A DNA stretch of 64,000 nt from Nonomuraea sp. PA05 (GCF_008086045.1 NZ_VSEY01000038.1:1-64000); one strand, 5' to 3'. Counted from the first letter of the stretch, positions 8,997-17,478 are shown. Notes: generated by a model not told the origin, from the sequence alone. Program-made: numbers and translations.

Positions 8997-10343
8997 ATGA
9001 GGAACGACACCACCACGTGCGCGATCATCGGCGGCGGCCCGGCCGGGATGGTGCTCGGCCTGCTGCTGGCCCGCCAGGGCGTGCAGGTGACCGTGCTGGA
9101 GAAGCACGCCGACTTCCTGCGCGACTTCCGCGGCGACACCGTGCACCCCACCACCCTGGACCTGCTGGACGAGCTCGGCCTCGGCGAGCGGTTCGCCGCC
9201 CTGCCGCACACCCGGCTGGAGCGCATGGCCTTCCCGCTGCCCGGCGGCGGCGAGGTGAGCATCGCCGACTTCACCCGCCTCGAACTGCGCCACCCCTACA
9301 TCGCGATGGTGCCGCAGTGGGACCTGCTCAACCTGCTCGCCGAGGCCGGCCGCGACGAGCCCACCTTCACGCTGCGGATGAGCACCGAGGTGACCGGCCT
9401 GCTACGGGACGGCGACCGGATCACCGGCGTCCGCTACCGCGATCGCGCCGGGTTCGGCGAGCTGCGCGCCGAGCTGACCGTCGCATGTGACGGCCGCTGG
9501 TCGCTGGCCCGGCAGGAGGCCGGGCTGCAGGTCCGCGAGTGGCCGGTCGGCTTCGACGTGTGGTGGTTCAAGCTGCCCGTCACCTCCGGTCCCGGCGCCT
9601 CCCTGCTGCCCCGGATCGCCAACGGCAAGACGTTCGGGCTGATCCCGCGTGAGGGGTACGTGCAGGTCGCGCACTTCATCCCCAAGGGCGCCGACGCCTC
9701 CCTGCGTGCTCGCGGCCTGGACGCCTTCCGCCGCGACCTGCTCGCCGCCGTCCCCGAAGCCGCCGTCCCCGAAGCCGCCGTCTCTGAAGCAGCCGTCTCT
9801 GAAGCAGCCGTCCCCGAAGCAGCCGAGGTCTCCGCAACCGCCGACAGCACCGACGGAGCCACCCGGAAAGCCCCCGAGGTCCTCGCCTCCTGGGACGACG
9901 TCCGGATGCTCGACGTCCGCCTCAACCGGCTACGCCGCTGGCACCAGCCCGGCCTGCTGTGCATCGGCGACGCCGCCCACGCCATGTCCCCCGCCGGCGG
10001 CGTCGGCATCAACCTCGCCGTCCAGGACGCCGTCGCCACCGCCACCCTGCTCGCCAAACCCCTGCGCCGGCACCGCCTCACCGGCAAGGACCTGGACGCC
10101 GTCCGCCGCCGTCGCCTGTTGCCCACCGCCGTCACCCAGACCATGCAACGCATCCTGCACCGCGCCCTGATGGGCCCGATCATCACCGGCAAAGCCCTGA
10201 CCCCGCCCAATCCCCTCGTCGCCCTGCTGAAACTCTTCCCGCCCCTGTCCGCCGTGCCCGCCCGCCTCATCGGTGTCGGCATCCGCCCCGAACACGCCCC
10301 GTTCGCGGCCCGCCGCGCCCCGGGCGAGCCCCGCCGCGGCTGA
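8997..10343 (+). CDS. FAD-dependent monooxygenase with repeat insertion
   Basis: The 448-residue protein begins at ATG 8997 after GAAGGCGG. It has the FAD loop CAIIGGGPAGMVLGLLLARQG, the substrate-domain DGRWSLAR segment and the second FAD motif LCIGDAAHAMSPAGGVGINLA, characteristic of UbiH/PHBH-like hydroxylases. Between the substrate domain and the GDAAH motif lies an Ala/Glu-rich insertion of five PEAAV/SEAAV pentapeptides (about residues 251-275) encoded by 15-bp repeats. It is probably a surface linker, since all catalytic motifs remain intact. Co-transcription with the upstream TetR and the downstream membrane protein suggests a resistance or tailoring role. The substrate is unknown. 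Confidence 0.9.
   Translation: MRNDTTTCAIIGGGPAGMVLGLLLARQGVQVTVLEKHADFLRDFRGDTVHPTTLDLLDELGLGERFAALPHTRLERMAFPLPGGGEVSIADFTRLELRHPYIAMVPQWDLLNLLAEAGRDEPTFTLRMSTEVTGLLRDGDRITGVRYRDRAGFGELRAELTVACDGRWSLARQEAGLQVREWPVGFDVWWFKLPVTSGPGASLLPRIANGKTFGLIPREGYVQVAHFIPKGADASLRARGLDAFRRDLLAAVPEAAVPEAAVSEAAVSEAAVPEAAEVSATADSTDGATRKAPEVLASWDDVRMLDVRLNRLRRWHQPGLLCIGDAAHAMSPAGGVGINLAVQDAVATATLLAKPLRRHRLTGKDLDAVRRRRLLPTAVTQTMQRILHRALMGPIITGKALTPPNPLVALLKLFPPLSAVPARLIGVGIRPEHAPFAARRAPGEPRRG
9747..9821 (+). repeat. 15-bp in-frame tandem repeat, five units
   Basis: Five units of GCCGTCCCCGAAGCC, with CCC/TCT and GCC/GCA variants, encode (A)V(P/S)EA pentapeptides inside the monooxygenase gene. The in-frame length keeps the protein intact whatever the unit number. 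Confidence 0.92.
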
Positions 10344-10350
10344 GCGGCCC

Positions 10351-10435
10351 CGACCACCGCAAACCCCCGACCACCGCAACCCCCCGACCACCGCAAACCC
10401 CCGACCACCACAACCCCCCGACCACCGCTCGCCCC
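10351..10435. repeat. 17-bp tandem repeat, five copies, intergenic
   Basis: CGACCACCGCAAACCCC and close variants recur at 10351, 10368, 10385, 10402 and 10419, with an exact 17-bp period. The repeat fills the gap between the monooxygenase stop and the membrane-protein start. No pairing potential with itself is apparent, so a terminator role is unlikely. Confidence 0.93.
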
Positions 10436-10479
10436 CGCTCATTCCTTCGATGACCTGCAAGACACGGAAGAAGCCGTCG

Positions 10480-11523
10480 ATGTCCCCGAAACACGAGAAC
10501 CGCCCCGTGCCCGCCCCCGCCGCCGACACCCTGGCCGGTCCACCGCCCGCCACCGCCGCGCGCATGCTGCTCGGCATCGTCCTGGGCCTGACAGCGGTGG
10601 TGGTCGTGATGCTGTGCGCCTTCGCGCTGCCGTCGGTCAAGGGCGGCCCGCACCACGTGCCGCTCGGCCTGGCCGGACCCCGACCGGCCACCCAAGCCCT
10701 GCAGAACGGCCTGGACAAGAACGCCTGGGACGTCACCCTCTACCCGGATGCGCAGACCCTGCAGAGCGCGATCGAACAGCGCGACGTCGCCGGCGGCCTG
10801 GCCCTCGCTCCGGGCGGCCTGACCGTCTACACCGCCACCGCCGGCGGCCAGCAGGCCACCGCCGCGATCACCGCGCTGGGCACCGGCATGGCCGCTCAGC
10901 AGCAGAGCAAGGCCACCGTCTCCGACCTGGTGCCCTTCCCGGCCGACGACCCCCGCGGCGCCGGCTTCACCGCCAGCGCGCTGCCCATGATCTTCGGCGG
11001 CATCATGCCCGCGATCGTGCTGCTGCGCCTGTTCCCCGGCCACGTCAACCTGCGCCGCCGCGTGACCGGCGCGATCCTGTTCGCCCTGGTCGCCGGAGCC
11101 GCGGTCGCCGCCGTCCTGGAGTTCGGGTTCGGCTCCCTGCACGGCACCTACTGGCTGACCGCACTCGGCCTGTCGCTGGGCATGGCCGCCCTGTCCATCC
11201 CGTTCCTCGCGCTGGAGTCCCTGCTCGGCTTCGCCGGTCTCGGAGCCGGTGCCGCCGTGATGATGCTCATCGGCAACCCGCTGTCCGGCATGGCCGGCCC
11301 GTACTGGCTGCCCACCGGCTGGGCCACCCTCGGCCAGCTCCTGCCGCCCGGCGCCTCCGGCAGCCTGGTACGCGCCCTCAGCTTCTTCGACGGCACCGGC
11401 GCCGCCACCCCCGCCTGGACCCTGGCCGCCTGGGTCGTGGCCGGCCTGCTGATCATCCTCATCGCCGGCCGCCGCACCACCCGCCCCGCCCGCACCGAGA
11501 CACCGGTGCCGGTCGCCGTCTGA
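10480..11523 (+). CDS. Multi-pass membrane protein, ABC-2/YhgE-like
   Basis: ATG 10480 is chosen over ATG 10450 because GGAAGAA lies 8 bases before it. The 347-residue product has a Pro-rich cytoplasmic N-terminus, a first transmembrane helix (about residues 28-51), and a soluble external segment of about 120 residues (sequence around PRPATQALQNGLDKNAWDV). About five further helices follow toward the C-terminus. This one-helix, large ectodomain, helical-bundle layout is that of ABC-2-type/YhgE-Pip (DUF3533-like) membrane proteins. No ATPase gene is adjacent. Being the last gene of the TetR-monooxygenase set, it may export the compound the set deals with. Confidence 0.7.
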   Translation: MSPKHENRPVPAPAADTLAGPPPATAARMLLGIVLGLTAVVVVMLCAFALPSVKGGPHHVPLGLAGPRPATQALQNGLDKNAWDVTLYPDAQTLQSAIEQRDVAGGLALAPGGLTVYTATAGGQQATAAITALGTGMAAQQQSKATVSDLVPFPADDPRGAGFTASALPMIFGGIMPAIVLLRLFPGHVNLRRRVTGAILFALVAGAAVAAVLEFGFGSLHGTYWLTALGLSLGMAALSIPFLALESLLGFAGLGAGAAVMMLIGNPLSGMAGPYWLPTGWATLGQLLPPGASGSLVRALSFFDGTGAATPAWTLAAWVVAGLLIILIAGRRTTRPARTETPVPVAV

Positions 11524-11721
11524 TTCGAGCTCAGACTGCCGCCTCGTAGAGCGTGGCATGGACGCGGCAATCAGAGGCGCCGCACAGAAGAGAAGTTCGT
11601 ACCTGAGCGATCATGGCGGCGCGGCGACCAGCAGAAGCCCTTGCCGGGGTGGTGCGCGACTCCAGCACGTTATCCGGTACATCACTCGGGCCAGCTCAAC
11701 GAGCGCTGCTCGGCGGCCGGC

Positions 11722-12439
11722 ATGAGCGCCGCGTCGAAGGTCAGCGCCCTGCGCGGCGGGAACGTCACCCTCGCCGCGGCCGCCGACGCCTTCCTGGCCC
11801 TCCCGCACGGCCAACTCCAACACCCACCGCGCCTACGCCTCGGCCATCGACCGCGTCACCGCGCTGCTCGGCCGCGACCGGCCACTCGCCGACGTCACCG
11901 ACGCCGAGATCGGCGCCGCGCTCACTGAGCTGTGGGCCGATGCGCGCCGGCGACCTGGAACCGCAACCGCGCCGCCATCACCTCCTGGCTGACCTGGTGC
12001 CAGACCAAGAAGCACTGGGCCGCCCCGTCGATCCCGGCTGAGGCCGAACGCCGCAAGGAGAACGCCGACGAGACCCGCGCGGTGGCCAGGACGACGATCC
12101 ACCGGCTGCTGTCGCGCCGCGACATCCCGCTGCGGGAGCGGGCGCTGTGGCGGATGCTCTACGAGGCCGTGGCGGATGCTCTGCGAGACGGCGGCCCGGG
12201 CCGCCGAGATCCTGGCGCTGAACGTCGAGGACCTCGACCTGGAGCACCGGCGCGCCCCCGTCCGGTCCAAGGGCGGCGCGATCGAGTGGGTGTACTGGGA
12301 AAGCGGCACCGCCCACCTGCTCCGGCTCCCCGACGGCGGCACGCGTACCCACGGCCCGCTGTTCTTGTCCGAAAGCCGCCCCGTGCCCGCTCGCCGCCAT
12401 CTACCGGGCCGGACCTCCTGCCGTACACGCGCCTACTGA
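11722..12439 (+). pseudogene. Tyrosine recombinase/integrase, fragmented
   Basis: Fragments in successive frames rebuild a phage-type integrase. MSAASKVSALRGGN and AAADAFLALP come first. After a frame change come NTHRAYASAIDRVTALLGRD and the SAM-like domain up to TELWADA. After another change come TWNRNRAAITSWLTWCQTKK and ERALWRMLYE, then after a third change ETAARAAEILALNVEDLDLE, the Arg-box I region. The third break is caused by a 22-bp tandem duplication at 12147-12190. The sequence ends near 12400, before the His-x-x-Arg and Tyr boxes, so the catalytic half is missing and the gene is dead. No attachment-site duplication was identified nearby. Its position at the edge of the rubber-type catabolic block suggests that block arrived with, or next to, a mobile element. 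Confidence 0.85.
12147..12190 (+). repeat. 22-bp tandem duplication breaking the integrase frame
   Basis: GTGGCGGATGCTCTACGAG (12147 on) recurs at 12169 with one base changed. The 22-base unit is not a multiple of three, so it shifts the frame exactly where the integrase reading breaks. Confidence 0.88.
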
Positions 12440-12504
12440 CATCTCCCGCGCCGTTCTGACATCTCCAAGCGCCTCAGACGAAGCGGTCCGTGACGCGTCC
12501 GCTC

Positions 12505-12533
12505 TTGACGCGACAAATGAACGCTTTTTTAAT
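12505..12533 (+). promoter_or_regulatory. Promoter for the ferredoxin-P450 genes
   Basis: TTGACG (12505-12510) and TTTAAT (12528-12533) are separated by 17 bases, a good vegetative sigma-70-type promoter in an otherwise GC-rich region, about 95 bases before the ferredoxin start. Upstream, CTGACATCTCC occurs twice, at 12436 and 12456, exactly 20 bases apart. That suits a protein binding two successive sites on one DNA face. Confidence 0.6.
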
Positions 12534-12627
12534 TCCCTCAGGGGACGGACCCACCCACCCCCAAGCGCTTGCTCACCGCCCTCACCCCACCCCCGGACAA
12601 ACCCCCAGCACAGACGGGAACGAGGCA

Positions 12628-12834
12628 ATGAAGGTACGGATCGACCCCGAACGGTGCCAAGGGCACGGCCGCTGTTACGACCTCGCCCCAGACCTGTTCG
12701 GCGAGGACGACGAAGGTTACGGCACGGTGCTGGCCGCCGGCGAGGTGGCCACGGGCCTTGAGCCGGAGGCGCGGCTGGCGCAGGCCAACTGCCCCGAGCG
12801 GGCCATCGAGGCCGGGAACGGAGCCGCCCGATGA
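12628..12834 (+). CDS. Single-cluster (3Fe-4S type) ferredoxin
   Basis: The 68-residue protein starts at ATG 12628. It contains CQGHGRC, in which the pair of cysteines is spaced by five residues, and a later NCP, the ligand pattern of actinobacterial 3Fe-4S ferredoxins that serve cytochromes P450. Its acidic surface (FGEDDEGYG) is also usual for this family. The stop overlaps the P450 start by four bases (ATGA), so the two are translationally coupled, and it almost certainly donates electrons to that P450. No ferredoxin reductase is encoded nearby. Confidence 0.93.
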   Translation: MKVRIDPERCQGHGRCYDLAPDLFGEDDEGYGTVLAAGEVATGLEPEARLAQANCPERAIEAGNGAAR

Positions 12835-14102
12835 GCGTGGACGACCGCTTCGGCCCCGACCTCGAAGAGGCGCGTAAGAACCGCCCGCTGCCGACGATCA
12901 GCGAGATCGTCACCGATCCGGTGTCCGACTGGGCCAGCGACTTCTCCCACGTGGATCCGGTCTGGGCCGCGGACCCGTACCCGATCCAGGATGATCTGCG
13001 GGACCGGTGCCCGATCGCGCACACCGGAAGATTCGGCGGGGTGTGGTTGCCCACCCGGTACGAGGACGTGGCGGCCATCGCATACGACACCGACCGGTTC
13101 TCCTCGCGGGCGATCGTCGTGAGCAACGTCCGGCCGCCGATCGAGCTGGCCCCCATGGGGAGTGTGCCGCCGATCTCGTCGGACCCGCCGTTCCACCACG
13201 ACGCGCGCAAGCTGCTGCTGCCCGCGTTCACCAAGAGCGCGGTGCGCAAGCAGGAGGAGGCGACGCGGGCGTACTGTCACGAGCTGATCGACGCGTTCGA
13301 GGGCCGGGACGTGGTGGACGCCGCGCACGAGTACGCCCAGCACATCCCCGTACGGGTGATCGCCAACCTGCTGGGGCTGCCGCCCGAGGACGGGCCGTTG
13401 TTCCGCCGGTTCATCGAGACCTCGCTCGAGAGCGTGAACAAGCCGCCGGAGGAGCGGGCCGACGGGTTCGCCGCGCTGGCGGACTATCTGGTCGCGCAGA
13501 TCCGCGACCATCTCGACCAGCCGCGCGACGACCTGATCACGTACCTGCTCGAGGCCGAGCTGTACGGGCAGAAGCTCAACCCCGACCATGTGCTGGGCAC
13601 GATCATCCTGCTGCTCATCGCGGGCATCGACACGACGTGGAGCGCGATCGGCGCCTCGCTGTGGCACCTGGCCGGGACGCCGCGGGACCGGGAGCGGCTG
13701 GTGGCCGAGCCCGCGCTGCTGCCGACGGCGATGGAGGAGCTGCTGCGGGCCTACGCGCCGGTCACGATGGCGCGGCTGGTCAGGCAGGACATGCGCTGGA
13801 ACGGCGTGGACATGAAGGCCGAGGACTGGGTGCTGCTGTCGTTCCCGGCGGCGAACCGGGATCCGGCGCAGTTCGAGCGGGCCGATGAGGTGGTCATCGA
13901 CCGTGAGGTCAACCGGCACGCGGCGTTCGGGCTCGGGATCCATCGGTGCGTGGGCTCGCATCTGGCGCGCATGGAGCTGCGGGTGGCGCTGGAGGTCTGG
14001 CTGGAACGGGTTCCGGTGTTCGGGCTGGCGGATCCGGAGGGGGTGACGTGGGCGGCCAGTCAGGTGCGGGGGCCGCGCACGCTGCCCCTGCGTATCGGCT
14101 GA
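12831..14102 (+). CDS. Cytochrome P450
   Basis: This 423-residue soluble bacterial P450 shows the I-helix LLIAGIDTTWSAIG (acid-alcohol pair), a K-helix EELLR, and the heme loop AFGLGIHRCVGSHLARME with the thiolate Cys at residue 373. It is coupled to the ferredoxin before it and followed by ALDH and ADH genes. The combination P450, alcohol dehydrogenase, aldehyde dehydrogenase suggests stepwise oxidation of a methyl or methylene group of a hydrophobic substrate. Given the downstream Lcp genes, isoprenoid fragments are the leading candidate, but this is inferred from context only. Confidence 0.92.
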   Translation: MSVDDRFGPDLEEARKNRPLPTISEIVTDPVSDWASDFSHVDPVWAADPYPIQDDLRDRCPIAHTGRFGGVWLPTRYEDVAAIAYDTDRFSSRAIVVSNVRPPIELAPMGSVPPISSDPPFHHDARKLLLPAFTKSAVRKQEEATRAYCHELIDAFEGRDVVDAAHEYAQHIPVRVIANLLGLPPEDGPLFRRFIETSLESVNKPPEERADGFAALADYLVAQIRDHLDQPRDDLITYLLEAELYGQKLNPDHVLGTIILLLIAGIDTTWSAIGASLWHLAGTPRDRERLVAEPALLPTAMEELLRAYAPVTMARLVRQDMRWNGVDMKAEDWVLLSFPAANRDPAQFERADEVVIDREVNRHAAFGLGIHRCVGSHLARMELRVALEVWLERVPVFGLADPEGVTWAASQVRGPRTLPLRIG

Positions 14103-14122
14103 CAGGCGAGGTGGTTGAGTAC

Positions 14123-14153
14123 GGCCGGCCGGGCCAAGGGTTCGGCCGGCCGG
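14123..14153 (+). terminator. Stem-loop after the P450 gene
   Basis: CGGCCGGCC (14123-14131) pairs with GGCCGGCCG (14145-14153) around a 13-base loop, 21 bases after the P450 stop. Each arm is itself nearly palindromic. It lacks a U tract; termination or mRNA stabilisation are both possible. Confidence 0.45.
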
Positions 14154-14179
14154 GGTGGTGGACGTCGCCGCGTCTCGGC

Positions 14180-14200
14180 TTCTAGAATTAAAATCTAGAA
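14180..14200. promoter_or_regulatory. Operator-like inverted repeat before the ALDH gene
   Basis: TTCTAGA (14180-14186) and TCTAGAA (14194-14200) form perfect seven-base arms around an AT-only spacer, 29 bases upstream of the ALDH start. Such a sharp AT-rich dyad in this DNA is a likely TetR-family operator overlapping a promoter. The local TetR genes at 16792-17478 and 26178-27356 are candidate binders. Confidence 0.6.
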
Positions 14201-14228
14201 TAATGCTCCTCCGAGCCGAGGGTGGGTC

Positions 14229-15650
14229 ATGCCGCATCGCATCTACGTCGATGGTGAATGGGTACCGGCGAGCGGCGGCGCCGCGATACCGGTGGTGAAC
14301 CCCGCCACCGAGGAGCCCTTCGACGAGGTGCCCCGCAGCGGCCCCAAGGACGTGGCGCGGGCCGTCGAGGCGGCCGCCGCCGCGCTGCCCGCCTGGTCGG
14401 CCAGGCCCGCCGCCGAGCGCGCCGGGCTCTGCGCCGCCGTGGCGGGCGCACTCGGGGAGCGCGCCGACGAGCTGACCGAGACGATCGTGAACGAGCTCGG
14501 CATGCCCATCAAGCTGACCAGGGCCATCCAGGTCGGCTCGCCGATCCGGACGTTCCTGTCGATGCCCGAGGTCGCCGCGGCCATCGCGTTCGAGGAGCCG
14601 ATGGGCTCCTCGGTGGTGTACCGGGACCCGATCGGCGTGGTCGGCGCGATCACCCCGTGGAACTACCCGCTGCACCAGATCGCGGCCAAGGTCGCCCCGG
14701 CGCTGACCGCGGGCTGCACGGTGGTGCTCAAGCCCAGCGAGGTGACGCCGCTCGACGCGTTCGTGCTGGCCGAGGTGATGCACGAGGTCGGGATCCCGGC
14801 CGGGGTGTTCAACGTGGTCTCCGGCACGGGGCCGGAGGCCGGGGAGGCGCTGGCCGCGCATCCCCTGGTGGACATGGTGTCGTTCACCGGATCCACCCGC
14901 GCGGGCCGGCGGGTCGCCGAGCTGGCCGCCGCCGGCGTCAAGCGCACCGCCCTGGAGCTGGGCGGCAAGTCCGCGAACGTGCTGCTCGACGACCTCGGCG
15001 ACGCCGCGTTCGAGGACGCCGTGCGCAAGGGGGTGGCGGCCTGCTACCTCAACTCCGGCCAGACCTGCTCGGCGCTGACCCGGCTGCTGGTGCCGCGCGA
15101 ACGGCTCGCGGACGCCGAACGCGTCGCCGCCGACGAGGCGGTCACGTACACGCCGGGCGACCCGCGCGACCCGGCCACCCGGCTCGGCCCGCTGGTCTCG
15201 GCGGTGCAGCGCGAACGCGTACGCGCGCACCTGCGCTCGGCGGCCGAGGACGGCGCGACCATCCTCACCGGCGGCCCCGACGCGCCCGACGGGCTGGAAC
15301 GCGGCTACTACGTGCGGCCCACCGTGCTCACCGGCGTGACGCCCGAGTCGCGGATCGCGCAGGAGGAGATCTTCGGCCCGGTCCTGGTCATCCTCCCCTA
15401 CGACGGCGAGGAGGAGGCGGTCCGCATCGCCAACGGCACCGCGTACGGGCTGGCCGCCGGCGTGCGCGCCGAGGACCCCGAGCGTGCCCGCCGGGTGGCC
15501 AGGCGGCTGCGCGCCGGTCAGATCCGGATCAACGACGGCGTCCACAACGGCCTGGCGCCGTTCGGCGGCTTCAAGCAGTCCGGGTACGGCCGCGAGTACG
15601 GCCGCTTCGGCCTGGAGGAGTTCCTCACCACCACGTCCGTCCAGCTCTGA
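14229..15650 (+). CDS. NAD(P)-dependent aldehyde dehydrogenase
   Basis: The 473-residue enzyme has all ALDH-superfamily residues: the oxyanion Asn at about 145 (TPWNYPLHQ), the cofactor segment SFTGSTRAG, the general base Glu at about 243 (ALELGGKSANV) and the nucleophile Cys at about 280 (NSGQTCSALT). It oxidises an aldehyde to the acid. An AT-rich operator and GAGGGTGG precede the ATG. The ADH gene follows after 20 bases. In the proposed pathway it would convert the aldehyde ends of oligo-isoprenoids, or P450-derived aldehydes, into acids for CoA activation. Confidence 0.93.
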   Translation: MPHRIYVDGEWVPASGGAAIPVVNPATEEPFDEVPRSGPKDVARAVEAAAAALPAWSARPAAERAGLCAAVAGALGERADELTETIVNELGMPIKLTRAIQVGSPIRTFLSMPEVAAAIAFEEPMGSSVVYRDPIGVVGAITPWNYPLHQIAAKVAPALTAGCTVVLKPSEVTPLDAFVLAEVMHEVGIPAGVFNVVSGTGPEAGEALAAHPLVDMVSFTGSTRAGRRVAELAAAGVKRTALELGGKSANVLLDDLGDAAFEDAVRKGVAACYLNSGQTCSALTRLLVPRERLADAERVAADEAVTYTPGDPRDPATRLGPLVSAVQRERVRAHLRSAAEDGATILTGGPDAPDGLERGYYVRPTVLTGVTPESRIAQEEIFGPVLVILPYDGEEEAVRIANGTAYGLAAGVRAEDPERARRVARRLRAGQIRINDGVHNGLAPFGGFKQSGYGREYGRFGLEEFLTTTSVQL

Positions 15651-15670
15651 ACCCGGGGGAGAGCACACCC

Positions 15671-16738
15671 ATGCGAGGCGTCATCCTGCGTGAGACGGGC
15701 AAGCCCGTCGAGGTCACCGGCGACCTGAGCGTCCGGCCGCCAGGCCCGGGAGAGGTGCGGGTGCGGCTGCGCGCCGCCGGCGTCTGCCACTCCGACCTGT
15801 CGATGTGCGAGGGCCGTCTGCCCGCCCGGCTGCCGCTGGTGCCCGGCCACGAGGGCGCGGGGGAGATCGTCGAGCTCGGCCCCGGCGTGAGCGGCCCGCC
15901 GGTCGGGACACACGTCATCCTGTCCTGGATCCCGCCCTGCGGCGACTGCGCCTTCTGCCTGGGCGGCCAGCCGAACCTGTGTGTCAGCGTCCGGCCGCCC
16001 GCCTCCACCCTGACGTTCGAGGGCGAGCCGGCGCACGCCGGGCTGGGCGTCGGCTGCTTCGCCGAGGAGACGGTGGTGGACGCGCGCGCCGCCATCCCGA
16101 TCCCGGACGACGTGCCGTTCGAGGTGGCCGCCGTGGTCGGCTGCGCGGTCCTGACAGGCGTCGGGGCCGTGATCAACACTGCGCGGGTACGGCCTGGGTC
16201 GTCGGTCGTGGTGATCGGCTGTGGCGGGGTCGGGATCAACGTGATCCAGGGCGCCAAGCTGGCGGCCGCCGCTCCGGTGCTGGCCGTGGACCGGGTGCCC
16301 GAGAAGCTGGAGGCGGCCAGGGCGTTCGGCGCGACCCACGTGGCCACGCCGGACGAGCTGGGCGAGGCGGCTCAGGAGCTGACCGGGGGGCGCGGGTTCG
16401 ACTACGCCTTCGAGGTCGTGGGCCGGTCGGCCACGATCAGGCAGGCGTGGCAGGCCACCCGGCGCGGTGGCACCACCGTCGTGGTCGGCGCCGGGAGCCG
16501 CGATGACGTGGTGCCCTTCAACGCGGCCGAGCTGTTCGCCACCGAGCGGCGGCTGGTCGGCTGTCTGTACGGGTCCGGGGACGTGCGCACCGACTTCGGG
16601 CGGTTGCTGCGGTTGTGGCGAGCCGGGCGGCTCGACCTGGAGGGGCTGATCAGCCGGCGGATCGGGCTGGAGGACGTGGGCGAGGCATTCGCGGCGATGG
16701 GGTCGGGTGATGTGATCCGGTCGTTGGTCGTCTTCTGA
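15671..16738 (+). CDS. Zinc-dependent alcohol dehydrogenase (class III-like)
   Basis: The 355-residue MDR protein carries the catalytic-zinc residues (GVCHSDLSM, then GHEGAGEIVE) and the four-cysteine structural-zinc loop C-GD-C-AF-C-LGGQPNL-C. The Rossmann loop is VVIGCGGVGINVIQGA. This pattern resembles class III and related NAD- or NDMA-dependent alcohol dehydrogenases. It directly follows the ALDH, so an alcohol to aldehyde to acid relay is likely. The 3' end faces a convergent TetR gene with a shared terminator. Confidence 0.92.
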   Translation: MRGVILRETGKPVEVTGDLSVRPPGPGEVRVRLRAAGVCHSDLSMCEGRLPARLPLVPGHEGAGEIVELGPGVSGPPVGTHVILSWIPPCGDCAFCLGGQPNLCVSVRPPASTLTFEGEPAHAGLGVGCFAEETVVDARAAIPIPDDVPFEVAAVVGCAVLTGVGAVINTARVRPGSSVVVIGCGGVGINVIQGAKLAAAAPVLAVDRVPEKLEAARAFGATHVATPDELGEAAQELTGGRGFDYAFEVVGRSATIRQAWQATRRGGTTVVVGAGSRDDVVPFNAAELFATERRLVGCLYGSGDVRTDFGRLLRLWRAGRLDLEGLISRRIGLEDVGEAFAAMGSGDVIRSLVVF

Positions 16739-16757
16739 CGGGCGAGGGTGCGCGTGC

Positions 16758-16799
16758 GTGAGTGACCGCCGCACGTTCAACCTGCTGGCGATCACTCAC
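16758..16799. terminator. Bidirectional terminator between ADH and TetR
   Basis: Thirteen-base arms (16758-16770 and 16787-16799) pair with one mismatch (GTGAGTGAC/TCGCC). The structure lies between convergent genes and its right arm overlaps the last codons of the TetR gene. Confidence 0.65.
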
Positions 16800-17478
16800 C
16801 CGCGGCCGGGCCGGTGGCGTGCAGCATGGGGACGAGGAACCGCCTGGCCACGTCGGCGAGCCGGGCGTCGTCGTCGAGGTCGACGACCTGGCTGGGGATG
16901 GCGAGGAAGGACGCCGAGACGCGCACCATCATCTCGGCCACCAGGTCGGCGTCCAGGTCGGCGGGCACGTGCCCGGCGCGCTGCTCGCGCCGGAGCTGGC
17001 CCGCGACGAAGTGCCGCACGGTGGCGAGGGTCTGGCCGCCGTCGCTGAACATGGACGGCACGAGCAGGTCGGGCTCGGCGGCGATCAGCCCGCCGATCAG
17101 CGGGTTGGACCGGATGGCGCGCAGCGAGCTGACGAAGCCCAGCACGACCCGGTCGGCCGCGGTGCCGGCCTGCTCGATCTCGCCGAGGAACTGGTCGAAG
17201 TAGCGCCGGAACTCCCGCCGCACCACATGCTCGACGAGCACGTCCTTGGTGGCGAAGCGCCGGTAGACGGTGATGCGGGAGACCTTGGCGCGCCTGGCCA
17301 CGTCCTCCATGGTCGATCGGCGAATGCCCATGCGGCAGAACTGCTCGTAGGCCGCGTCGAGGATGCGCATGCGGGCTTCGTCCATCTCGTCGACGCGCTC
17401 GACGGCGTCGAGGTAGGCGCGCTCCAGCAGCGACTCCGAATCCGACGGGGTCATGAGCACGGACAGCGCAGATTCCAC
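16792..17478 (-). CDS. TetR-family regulator, probable regulator of the lcp genes
   Basis: GTG 17478 is preferred because GGAGG lies five bases before it; GTG 17484 and ATG 17454 are alternatives. The 228-residue product has a TetR HTH: ARMRILDAAYEQFCRMGIRR, then EDVARRAKVSRITVYRRFAT and KDVLVEH. A helical effector domain follows. It is divergent from the first lcp gene across a 160-base gap. TetR regulators next to lcp are known in Gordonia, Rhodococcus and Streptomyces, where they repress lcp. I infer the same role here. Confidence 0.88.
   Translation of the reverse strand: MESALSVLMTPSDSESLLERAYLDAVERVDEMDEARMRILDAAYEQFCRMGIRRSTMEDVARRAKVSRITVYRRFATKDVLVEHVVRREFRRYFDQFLGEIEQAGTAADRVVLGFVSSLRAIRSNPLIGGLIAAEPDLLVPSMFSDGGQTLATVRHFVAGQLRREQRAGHVPADLDADLVAEMMVRVSASFLAIPSQVVDLDDDARLADVARRFLVPMLHATGPAAGE

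Noticed and set aside
10351..10435. Regular 17-bp repeats resembling a CRISPR-like array
   Set aside because: Units are contiguous with no unique spacers, no internal dyad and no cas genes nearby.
12401..13249. Minus-strand 282-codon frame over the ferredoxin and P450 start
   Set aside because: It covers the clear plus-strand promoter, ferredoxin cysteine motif and P450 start, and its own product has no recognisable pattern.
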